A program made the position numbers and the translations under genes. Below, one piece after another: positions 42,366 through 50,053 of a stretch of DNA of 64,000 bases (its first letter is position 1; every line of letters starts with the position of its first letter). The notes beneath the pieces are model-generated. The model saw nothing but the letters and a program-made list of their open reading frames with translations. It was not told the DNA's origin and did no database searches. The stretch spans positions 1-64,000 of the forward strand of contig JAPYVG010000003.1 of assembly GCA_028277025.1 (NCBI GenBank). The letters are read 5' to 3'. This DNA is from Sulfolobaceae archaeon (GTDB lineage: Archaea; Thermoproteota; Thermoprotei_A; Sulfolobales; Sulfolobaceae).

Positions 42366-42812
42366 ATGAAAACAAAACTGGGTAATTTGGAATTGGAAAT
42401 AGTTGGTGAAGTAGAGATAAACGGTAAAAATTATAAGATAGTTGAAGTGCCTGACGCTGACGAATTTAAGGGTTTTCCGCCCTCTTGGGAAACTGTAAAA
42501 TCCAGTATGTTAAGTTGGAGGCCTTATTTTAGGGCTAAGATGCTTGAAGTTGACGGAAAATTAATCCCAACAATTGACGATTATGTATTATATATGAGTG
42601 AAGAAATGTATGAGTTATTAGTAGATATTTATTATACATTCAAAGTAAATAAACCACCAATAGAAGTAAATATAAGTACCGTAGTTACAAGACAAATAGA
42701 GAATTTTGAAGGTAAAATTAATAGGAGTTTAACAGCTGAAGAGAAAAGCCAACTTTATATTAAATATGCAATAGATTTGGCAATATTAAAGGATGTAGGT
42801 GCGATATCATGA
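42366..42812 (+). CDS. Hypothetical protein, operon with OsmC
   Basis: 148 residues starting MKTKLGNLELEIVGEVEING. An ATG at 42327 is possible, but a TATA box (TTATATTA, about 42335) lies between the two, favouring a leaderless start at 42366. It has beta strands at the start and a helical end (INRSLTAEEKSQLYIKYAID). No Cys, no membrane segment. Overlaps the OsmC gene by 4 bases. No family recognised. Confidence 0.6.
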   Translation: MKTKLGNLELEIVGEVEINGKNYKIVEVPDADEFKGFPPSWETVKSSMLSWRPYFRAKMLEVDGKLIPTIDDYVLYMSEEMYELLVDIYYTFKVNKPPIEVNISTVVTRQIENFEGKINRSLTAEEKSQLYIKYAIDLAILKDVGAIS

Positions 42813-43222
42813 TCACGTTCACCGCTGAAGGGGAACTTGAAGGAGATGTAGTAAAGGTAAGTGTTGGAGATGGAGAATTTAAAATCGGACTAATAGGTTC
42901 TGATTATCCAACACCAGAAGAAGTCCTTTTGGCATCAGCCCTCTCATGTTTAATGTTAACGGTATACTATGTAGCAGGGGAGAAGGGGCTCAAGCTAAAC
43001 TCTTTAAAAGGTTATATTGAGGGAACTCTAGACCCTAAAGGCTTTCAAGGAGATCCCAATATTCCACCAGGCTTCCTAGAAATAAACTACGAAATTGAAG
43101 TGAGTGCAGAAAACAAAGAATTATTGGAAAAAGTACTTCAAGAATCTGAGAGGAGATGTCCATTAAAGGATACATTAACTAGGAGTATTAAGGTAAGCGT
43201 TAAGTGGAAAATCGTACAATAA
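42809..43222 (+). CDS. OsmC-family peroxiredoxin-like protein
   Basis: 137 residues. OsmC/Ohr fold: PTPEEVLLASALSCLMLTVYYVA with the first Cys and ESERRCPLKDTLTRSIKV with the second, the two redox Cys of the family. It lacks the long N-terminal domain of Ohr. Such proteins reduce organic peroxides or hydropersulfides; with the surrounding sulfur genes a persulfide substrate is attractive but unproven. Confidence 0.85.
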   Translation: MITFTAEGELEGDVVKVSVGDGEFKIGLIGSDYPTPEEVLLASALSCLMLTVYYVAGEKGLKLNSLKGYIEGTLDPKGFQGDPNIPPGFLEINYEIEVSAENKELLEKVLQESERRCPLKDTLTRSIKVSVKWKIVQ

Positions 43223-43292
43223 GGGCTTTACCGAACATTCTAAGATAATTTAATTTTTTAAAATTTAAAACAACAAATATTTGTGATGTAAA

Positions 43293-43619
43293 ATGTCTGA
43301 GGAACTTGTCAAACCCGGGGAGAGAGAAAGTAAGGAAATGCTACCCTATATAATGGATCTGATAAACCAGTTAAACACAGTACTGGTTGAAAATGAACAG
43401 CTGTTAACTCAAAACGGTTTAGCGAGAAAACTTTCAGTGGCATTATCAATAATGACATTACACAGATATAACCCAGAAGTATTCATGAAAGAAATATGGG
43501 ATCAAGTTTTACAGATAGTTGAAGAGCTAAAGAAAATTCCACAACTACAAAACTATATGAATGACATTATTGCAGATGTTGATAAATTAAATGAGTTAAA
43601 GAAATTAGCCGGAATTTAA
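43293..43619 (+). CDS. Hypothetical helical protein
   Basis: 108 residues, all helical, with no Cys and no membrane segment (MLPYIMDLINQLNTVLVENEQLL, then EIWDQVLQIVEELKKIPQLQNYM). Helix-rich composition recalls the repeat protein at 30600 but no shared repeat can be seen. Own promoter likely (TTTTTTAAAATTTAAA at about 43252-43267). Function unknown. Confidence 0.55.
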   Translation: MSEELVKPGERESKEMLPYIMDLINQLNTVLVENEQLLTQNGLARKLSVALSIMTLHRYNPEVFMKEIWDQVLQIVEELKKIPQLQNYMNDIIADVDKLNELKKLAGI

Positions 43620-43667
43620 AACTCATTATCTTTTTTATTTTTCTATGAAATTTTCTGTTATTGAGCT

Positions 43668-43814
43668 GAGTGTGGAGATAGTGTCGTCACTTGCTTATTT
43701 ATATTTCTATAATTTTTAGACTTTATATAATATTCGAATTTATTGTTAATTCTTTATATATAGAATCAACGTTTAATAAATTTATACCCTAATGACGACA
43801 CTATCACCACACTC
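43668..43814. mobile_element. 147-bp MITE with 22-bp inverted ends and 8-bp target duplication
   Basis: Left end GAGTGTGGAGATAGTGTCGTCA (43668-43689) and right end TGACGACACTATCACCACACTC (43793-43814) are reverse complements with one mismatch. The element is flanked by perfect direct repeats ATTGAGCT (43660-43667 and 43815-43822). The 103-base core is AT-rich and has no gene. Size and structure match the non-autonomous MITEs of Sulfolobus; an 8-bp duplication points to a transposase that makes 8-bp staggered cuts. The source IS is not in the window. Confidence 0.85.
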
Positions 43815-43863
43815 ATTGAGCTAGGCGTAACCCTTAAATACGCAAAGAGTTATTTTATTTACG

Positions 43864-45048
43864 ATGTGGCGTAAAAGAATTACGACAAGTCGAAATTACT
43901 TAAAATTCTTTGGCCCCGCATGGCTAGTAATGATGGCTGATATGGACGCAAGCAGTACAATAGGTGCAATTGAAACCGGAATGACTTACGGATACAAACT
44001 CGTGTGGTTCCTACTCTTACTTATCATACCGCTCTTCTTAATTCAAGAGGTATCAGGCAGAATAGGGGTCGCAACTAAAAAGGGTTTAGGAGAAGTAATT
44101 AGGGAGAACTATGATAGAAAGATTGCATTACTCCTCACATTACCTATGTTCCTCACAGATATGGCGACGTACACAATAGAATATCTGGGTGCGGCATTAG
44201 GCCTTGCTATACTGGGAATACCTCCATTAATTGGAGTATTTATAATATTCTTAGTCCATATCTTAATACTCATAAAAAGGGAATATATCTTCACAGAAAG
44301 AATATTATTAGGTGTTTCCCTCGTAATGATAATAGGCTTTGCATTAACACTTTTAAAGAGAGGAATTGTAAACGAACCTTTATTTTACTTCTCTCCCACA
44401 CCTCAGTACATATTCTTCCTTTCTGCCAACGCTGGAGCCGTAATAATGCCGTTTATGCTATTTTTTCAAGCCTCAGCAACTGCAGAAAAAATGATTTCCG
44501 TTAATATAAAGAAGAAAAAAGCTATAAAATTAATGAGAATTGAAACGTTAATTGGAGGTATAGTTACAGAGTTACTCATGGTAATAGTCGAGATGGCTTC
44601 AACAGGATTAGATGAACCATCAATTTACTCTCCTAAGTCATTTGAAAACGCTTTTTCCTTAATAGCCGGCCCCCTTTCCCCCTATATTTTCAGCATAGGA
44701 CTAGTAAGTTCGGCATTTTTAGCATTAGTAGTAATCTCATTAGGTAGTGCGTGGGGTGCAGCAGAAGCATTAAGTATCCCTAGGAATAGGATTTTCATGT
44801 TGTACCTATTCGAGAGCATACCCGCTTTAGTAATCACAATTCTAACACCTGCACCGCAATTAGGGAATGAAATACTTAACTTATTATCATATTTCACACT
44901 AATCGTGCTAGGCCCCGCAATAGTGATGGGATTAATAGCACAGAATAAAAGGATAATGGGAGAATATACAAATAACCGATGGAATAATGTAGCGTACTGG
45001 TTAAGTGTAATAATAATTTCAACCCTCGGTATACTTTCACTTCTATAA
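43864..45048 (+). CDS. NRAMP-family divalent-metal transporter homologue
   Basis: 394 residues with about ten membrane helices. The N-terminal FGPAWLVMMADMDASSTIGAI corresponds to the first NRAMP helix, where DPGN is replaced by DMDAS; the sixth-helix MPHxxxLHS motif is replaced by MPFMLFFQASA. The Asp is retained while Asn and the Met-Pro-His context change, so metal specificity may differ from Mn/Fe transporters. Starts 50 bases after the MITE. Its 3' end overlaps the convergent peptidase by 6 bases. Confidence 0.75.
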   Translation: MWRKRITTSRNYLKFFGPAWLVMMADMDASSTIGAIETGMTYGYKLVWFLLLLIIPLFLIQEVSGRIGVATKKGLGEVIRENYDRKIALLLTLPMFLTDMATYTIEYLGAALGLAILGIPPLIGVFIIFLVHILILIKREYIFTERILLGVSLVMIIGFALTLLKRGIVNEPLFYFSPTPQYIFFLSANAGAVIMPFMLFFQASATAEKMISVNIKKKKAIKLMRIETLIGGIVTELLMVIVEMASTGLDEPSIYSPKSFENAFSLIAGPLSPYIFSIGLVSSAFLALVVISLGSAWGAAEALSIPRNRIFMLYLFESIPALVITILTPAPQLGNEILNLLSYFTLIVLGPAIVMGLIAQNKRIMGEYTNNRWNNVAYWLSVIIISTLGILSLL

Positions 45049-46131
45049 TTCCTCCCTAAATTTAGAAGTGAGTCCATAAGGTATTATACTTCCTCTCCTC
45101 TCCTTTACCTCGACTCCCTTACTTTTAGCATATTTAATGAATTCCTTATCTAACTCTTCATTGCTCAGTTTGTCAACTTCTCTGATAAGACGAAGCAGAG
45201 ACGTTTGAAGATTTTGCAAGTACTCGAGATCACCTTCCACCGGTAAGTCAGCGTCAGAATGATAAAACGGGATTAAATCGTCATTATAAAGGACTAAAGC
45301 CGGATACCCCTCGACCACATAAGGGAAATGATCAGAGTAAGGTGTAGGCATTTCGACCCTCTTTAAGTTAAAATACTTAGAAAACTTCCATAAGTCCGGC
45401 GTCGATGAGAACACTACCCTGTTTGGATATAAAGCGTCTAGAGAAATCATGATAAAGGTATCCCTCTTATCATGTTGGTAAGAGCCCGTACAACATCTTG
45501 GTCCTTCTTCTGAGGAGAAGAAAACGAGTTTAACCCCGTGTCTTAAACCTTTCAATTCTTTAATCATTGAAAACAAGAGCTCTATTGAAAAGATATTATC
45601 GTGGTAGCCTGTAAGCCAATGATCTACATGAGCACCAAGAACTATATAACTTTCGCCAGGCTGTAACTCGAATTCATAATTATATGAAGTTGTAGAGATT
45701 AGTTCACTTTCTGCTTCAATTTCAACTAAATCACCTTCCTTTGGTAAAATTGAGGAAAACAACGCAGGCTTCTCTCCCCTAACGCTTATCCTCCTCAATT
45801 TACCATTATCATAAAAAATGATTGCGGAAAAACTCTTCGAAAACTCCTCGTACATAGAGTTAATTTTGAAAGGGTGATCTGGCATTTCGAGTACCTTAAC
45901 GTCCTTACCAACTCTACCTTTAACATAGCCATTAGTGTAAGGTAGTAAAGACGCTTTTACCTCTTTGCCATTTATCTTAAATGAGAAGTTCTTGATCATC
46001 CACTCCCTTGTAGTTATTTCTACTTTCCTAGCCTTTAGGGGCAGACTATTTTCAATAAGTCTAAGTACCTCTTTTTCTTTTTTAGAGCCATGGATCACTT
46101 CTCCTAAAGAAAATATTTCCTCGCCCAACAT
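45043..46131 (-). CDS. M28-family metallopeptidase
   Basis: 362 residues. Zinc ligands and catalytic residues of family M28 can be followed in order: LGAHVDHW (His, Asp), YHDNIFS (Asp), FFSSEEGPRCC (Glu-Glu), ISLDALYP (Asp), PTPYSDHFPY (His). A protein-folded N-terminal domain of about 130 residues may be the PA-like or lid region. No signal peptide, so probably a cytosolic aminopeptidase or carboxypeptidase. Single gene. Confidence 0.85.
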   Translation of the reverse strand: MLGEEIFSLGEVIHGSKKEKEVLRLIENSLPLKARKVEITTREWMIKNFSFKINGKEVKASLLPYTNGYVKGRVGKDVKVLEMPDHPFKINSMYEEFSKSFSAIIFYDNGKLRRISVRGEKPALFSSILPKEGDLVEIEAESELISTTSYNYEFELQPGESYIVLGAHVDHWLTGYHDNIFSIELLFSMIKELKGLRHGVKLVFFSSEEGPRCCTGSYQHDKRDTFIMISLDALYPNRVVFSSTPDLWKFSKYFNLKRVEMPTPYSDHFPYVVEGYPALVLYNDDLIPFYHSDADLPVEGDLEYLQNLQTSLLRLIREVDKLSNEELDKEFIKYAKSKGVEVKERRGSIIPYGLTSKFREEL

Positions 46132-46365
46132 AAGTAGGAAGACGATTGCAAAAATGAAAAATTAACCCGTATTATGTGTTTACCCAAGGTGCAAATTGCT
46201 TTTCAATTCCGCTATGAGTACCTAAATGCTCGTATGTATCCTAGCCTTTGAGGAAAACACCTATAAAGAACTCATGTGTAATGTAACTAACGGTGTTACG
46301 CGTAAAAACTTTTACAAAAAAGGATTAAAAGCTAAGAAATTAAAAAAGAAAATTAAATTTAAAAA

Positions 46366-46620
46366 TTATTGAAGCTCTCCCTTTATAGGCTTTCCTAGCA
46401 CAGATGGTGGGAATTGGCTATATATTACAGCAGCAATTATTAGCAATAAGATCACTATATAACCTACTGTAGCGACTTGCGAAGCGGTTGGAGAGAGACC
46501 ATTATAGTTCTGCGTCTCGGCTATTGCTACTGCAAATATTACTATTAGTCCTATGAGAAAGATTATCTTAAAGGTTTTATCCAACTGTTGTAACTTTTTC
46601 TGATCATATATAATTGCCAT
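46366..46620 (-). CDS. Small two-helix membrane protein, partner of the YeeE-type transporter
   Basis: 84 residues: MAIIYDQKKLQQLDKTFKII, helix one (FLIGLIVIFAVAIAET), helix two (TVGYIVILLLIIAAVIYSQF). The ATG at 46620 has a GGTGAGG site just upstream, the same type as before tusA. The gene is coupled to the transporter gene upstream. Likely a small subunit or stabiliser; the 234-base gap to its left holds no gene, only a GTAAC/GTTAC hairpin at about 46278-46294. Confidence 0.65.
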   Translation of the reverse strand: MAIIYDQKKLQQLDKTFKIIFLIGLIVIFAVAIAETQNYNGLSPTASQVATVGYIVILLLIIAAVIYSQFPPSVLGKPIKGELQ

Positions 46621-46625
46621 TTCCC

Positions 46626-47891
46626 TCACCTCTCACCATAAACAATTCTAGCAGTTACCAACATTCCTATCATCACCATTATTAAGAACTCCCAACCGCT
46701 CAGAGACATCTGTAATAGTCCGCTTAATATGTGGCCAGAAGCACAACCATTAGCCATCCTTGCACCAAACATCATTAATGCCGTACCTCCGAAAGCACCC
46801 AAAGCCCTTATAGCCTCATTATCACCAAACCTCTTCTGCCAACTAGGCGGTATATTCTTCCTAAATGCGGTGAACCTCCTTGTTAGGAATATTGCCGCAA
46901 AGAACGCACCAAGTAAGGTACCAATATCGCTAAACGGTTCCCAACCAATTCCCTTAAACACTATTTGGCTGTACTTGAAATCTGGCAAGAATATATGACC
47001 AGCCATCCATGAGTACGTAGTAGATTCTCCAAATATCTGGTGCATGAACATTTCTGCAACAACCGTAAGCCCAACAATTCCACCAATGCTTACCATATAA
47101 AATCTCGTGACATTACTCTCTACTGCCCAGTACTCATTTAACTTCTTAGCTACTGAATTATCGTCGTAGGGTAACCCTCCATAAGTTAAGTACATTGCGG
47201 TATCTAACCTTTTAGCCCTTTCGAAGTCACTCGTCTTTTCGCCCTTTAAAGTAGCCCTTATACAACTGTGTTGACCACCTTTATACCTCGGCAAGAAGTA
47301 AGCAATTGTAAATAGTACTCCAGCGTAAATCAGTGAGAATATAAACAAGTCTAAAGGAGTTAGTCCGCTCCACGGTACTAAGTACTCTTTACCAGCTGGG
47401 TGAGTAGCACCAATCACTTGGCTACCGAAGTTTAAAGTATTTACTAACCATTGCCCCGCTGGAGTTTGAAACAGTGCAGTCCAAGCTGCTGCTCCTACAA
47501 GTCCGCCAAATACCGCATAAATTGCATCTCTCCTACCTTCACCTAGAGCCATCCACGTTGACCCTGGGAAGTAACCAGAAATTGCTAAACCTATTCCGAA
47601 TAATAGTCCTCCTAAACCCACACCAATTAGGTATAATGCTTTAGGAGACCAATGAAACCCAACTCCAGCAGCATATAGACCATACATGACTGGTGTGGCT
47701 ATTGCTACGCCTATTAATATACAATCTACGAATAGCCTATCCTCCCATTTAGCTAATCTTATTAATGTTTCTGGATTTCCTATACCCCATGCCTCAGCTG
47801 CTGCTCCTATAATGAATCCTATTAAAATTCCAACCCATAGTGGTGCAGTAAAGGTTATCATTTCAATCGCCAAAAATATTTTCTGATCCAA
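46626..47891 (-). CDS. YeeE/YedE-family sulfur-compound (thiosulfate) transporter
   Basis: 421 residues with about ten helices. The two family signatures are [21 protein letters not shown] (where the usual Cys of GYCPGT is Phe) and [17 protein letters not shown] (with the conserved Cys). In Spirochaeta TsuA the Cys residues pass thiosulfate along the channel, so loss of one is notable. Near the sulfur-oxidation island it may import thiosulfate or another sulfur compound. TTG start at 47891 or ATG at 47861; the TATA-like region upstream includes a palindrome. Confidence 0.8.
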   Translation of the reverse strand: MDQKIFLAIEMITFTAPLWVGILIGFIIGAAAEAWGIGNPETLIRLAKWEDRLFVDCILIGVAIATPVMYGLYAAGVGFHWSPKALYLIGVGLGGLLFGIGLAISGYFPGSTWMALGEGRRDAIYAVFGGLVGAAAWTALFQTPAGQWLVNTLNFGSQVIGATHPAGKEYLVPWSGLTPLDLFIFSLIYAGVLFTIAYFLPRYKGGQHSCIRATLKGEKTSDFERAKRLDTAMYLTYGGLPYDDNSVAKKLNEYWAVESNVTRFYMVSIGGIVGLTVVAEMFMHQIFGESTTYSWMAGHIFLPDFKYSQIVFKGIGWEPFSDIGTLLGAFFAAIFLTRRFTAFRKNIPPSWQKRFGDNEAIRALGAFGGTALMMFGARMANGCASGHILSGLLQMSLSGWEFLIMVMIGMLVTARIVYGER

Positions 47892-48339
47892 AAATTAAGA
47901 ATATGAAATAATAAAATATCTAGGTTAATTAATTAACTGGGTTAAAAATTTAATTATCATTAAAAGTTTTTAAATAAATAGAACTTTAAACAAAAGAAAG
48001 TTTAATTTAAGAGAAGTGGAAAATAACTGTATCGATAAAAGTATACCTCGCATGTTAAAAAGTGTTTAATAATTAAGGGGAATGCATCAAACTCTTTCTT
48101 TTTAGTAACAAATTGAAAATTACAAGATTAAATTTACACCCGGTTTAAGGCAATCGATTTTGTTAGGCAATACTTGCTGATAAAGAATCTATACAACGAG
48201 TGAGACCAACTACTTTTTTGAAGTAACAACTACTGTCATTAGTTTAGCGTAAATAAAGTCTTTCGGAACCTTTCTAATTTCAGTTACCTTTCTACATAAA
48301 TATAGAGAGAATAAAACTTTGGATGAGGGTGTACAAGTT
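47892..48339. other. Intergenic region without a gene
   Basis: These 448 bases hold the promoters of the divergent YeeE-type and exonuclease genes and otherwise no recognisable gene or RNA. A perfect 14-bp palindrome (47924-47937) lies about 39 bases from the transporter start. TATA (about 48297) and GAGGGTG (48325-48331) lie before the exonuclease start. A short minus-strand reading frame overlaps the exonuclease gene and is not credible. Confidence 0.6.
47924..47937. promoter_or_regulatory. Palindrome in the transporter promoter
   Basis: GTTAATTAATTAAC, perfect over 14 bases, sits where an operator or TATA region of the YeeE-type gene would be. Chance occurrence in AT-rich DNA is not negligible. 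Confidence 0.35.
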
Positions 48340-49083
48340 TTGCCAGTAAAAATTATAACGTGGAATGTTAATGGGTTAAAAGCTATAAATAAGAAAGGAG
48401 CACTTGGCAACGTTTTAAAATACGACGTGGTTATGTTACAAGAAATAAGGACTGCAGATCTACCTTTAGACCTTTTACTAAGTGGACTCACCGTGGCTTC
48501 TTTTCCAGCTAAGAAAAAGGGTTACAGCGGTGTTATGAGTATAACTCGCTATAAGCCCTTAAACGTGATAAAAGGGTTAAACGTACAAGAGTTCGACGAG
48601 GAGGGCAGGGTACTAACACTGGAATTTGAAAAAGTATACTTGATAAACACTTATTTTCCAAGAGCCGGAGATGAATTAAAGAGGTTAGATTTCAAGTTAA
48701 AATTTGATAAGACAATAGAAGATTTCATGAAAAAGTTGAGAGAGAGAAAACCTATAATAATTTGCGGGGATTTCAACGCTGTAAGGGATAGAAAAGACTC
48801 ATCATTTTGGGATGAAAAGGAACCAGGGTTAACGCCACAAGAGAGGGAGTGGTTAAATCACGTTGTTAATGATTTAGGGTTTATAGATGCTTATAAGTTC
48901 ATTAACCCTAATAAAAACGAATTTACTTGGAGAAGTTATAGATTTAAGTGGAAGGCTATGAGAATTGATTATTGCCTCGTTTCCGAAGAGTTAAAAGATT
49001 TAATAAAAGATTGTAAAGTATTAAATACTGAAGGCTCAGACCATTACCCACTAATTCTTGAACTAAACGTGGAGACCCTCTGA
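48340..49083 (+). CDS. xth: Exodeoxyribonuclease III (AP endonuclease)
   Basis: 247 residues of the EEP nuclease fold: KIITWNVNGLKAINKKG, VVMLQEIRTADL (Glu), YFPRAGDEL, IICGDFNAVRDRKD (Asp-Asn pair), FTWRSYRFKWKAMRIDYCLV and C-terminal SDHYPLILEL (Asp-His). All catalytic residues are present. It repairs abasic sites. TTG at 48340 with GAGGGTG upstream is chosen; an in-frame TTG at 48319 would begin upstream of the predicted transcript start. The last 40 bases overlap the convergent membrane-protein gene. Confidence 0.9.
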   Translation: MPVKIITWNVNGLKAINKKGALGNVLKYDVVMLQEIRTADLPLDLLLSGLTVASFPAKKKGYSGVMSITRYKPLNVIKGLNVQEFDEEGRVLTLEFEKVYLINTYFPRAGDELKRLDFKLKFDKTIEDFMKKLRERKPIIICGDFNAVRDRKDSSFWDEKEPGLTPQEREWLNHVVNDLGFIDAYKFINPNKNEFTWRSYRFKWKAMRIDYCLVSEELKDLIKDCKVLNTEGSDHYPLILELNVETL

Positions 49084-50030
49084 TAAATTCCTTGTAAAAT
49101 CAAGTATAGCTCACGAACAGACTCCTTAAATACAATAAAGTTTTGTACATTTTTATTCTGATAAGCAGTCTGATAAAGAGCAGAAATTCTGGGATCGAAT
49201 TTCATACTTAACTCATTTATGATCCTGTCTACATCTTCTTTAGTGTAGAAAGGCATAGAAAGCCTAACGCCTATCGCATCAATCATACTAAGTATTGCAC
49301 TCCAATACATATTTAATGCGCCTTCTATGTTTTGTTGCGATTCCATAACAGATGCTTGCCTAAAAGAATTATCAGCCAGATTTATGAAATAAGATGCTTG
49401 GTCTACAGCGAGAGAAGGATAAACTGTAGACGTACTAGCACTTACTGGAGACATTTTATCGGCAAGCTTTTGCAGATACTGATATAAAAAGTATATTCCA
49501 ACAAGTACCGGGACTGATGCCCCCCACATCATATAAGGGTTAGGGACGTAAAATAGAGAGGCTTCTATTAAAGCTGCCAAAAGTAATTCCACTGGAACAA
49601 TTAAGAAAGTCAGTAAAGCCCTTTTCCATTCACGCCACCTTAAGATAAGATAAGTCCCAGCAGCTACACTAAATGAGTAAGAAGGAAGTTCGACTGCGGA
49701 GTGAGGTAAAGTTAGTAGAAGTAATGCCACTAAGAGCCCAGAGACATGTGACTGTGTGGAAATCGCACTTAGCACAATCCCAGTAGAAGCTATTGAAAAG
49801 CCAAACAATATTATACCTATAATTGGGATAAAGTCTATTGTAGCAACTAATAAATTATGAGTGAAAATTGAAATTGCCTTGCCTAAATAGGATTGGCTTG
49901 TAATCGTGCTCTCAGTTTTATTAAACTCTTGAACTAACTGTTGGTCATTGACGGGTATTGATGCTGCTAGTAAGAATATTATTATTTCTACGATTAGGTA
50001 TAGGATTATTAGCTTTGATATCAGACGCAT
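49044..50030 (-). CDS. Membrane protein with cytoplasmic domain, tmcA operon
   Basis: 328 residues. Four or five helices in the first 180 residues (LIILYLIVEIIIFLLAASI, IPIIGIILFGFSIAST and so on) precede a soluble tail of about 130 residues (QASYFINLADNSFRQASVMES, a helix-rich domain). No enzyme motif. It lies 23 bases downstream of tmcA and looks like the last gene of the MMPL-CARDB-tmcA operon. Function unknown. Confidence 0.6.
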   Translation of the reverse strand: MRLISKLIILYLIVEIIIFLLAASIPVNDQQLVQEFNKTESTITSQSYLGKAISIFTHNLLVATIDFIPIIGIILFGFSIASTGIVLSAISTQSHVSGLLVALLLLTLPHSAVELPSYSFSVAAGTYLILRWREWKRALLTFLIVPVELLLAALIEASLFYVPNPYMMWGASVPVLVGIYFLYQYLQKLADKMSPVSASTSTVYPSLAVDQASYFINLADNSFRQASVMESQQNIEGALNMYWSAILSMIDAIGVRLSMPFYTKEDVDRIINELSMKFDPRISALYQTAYQNKNVQNFIVFKESVRELYLILQGIYQRVSTFSSRISG

Positions 50031-50053
50031 AAGTGAACTTCTCCCTTTTAGAA

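Noticed and set aside
48210..48491. 93-residue minus-strand open frame
   Set aside because: Overlaps the 5' part and promoter of the exonuclease gene on the opposite strand, with no start signal or motif.
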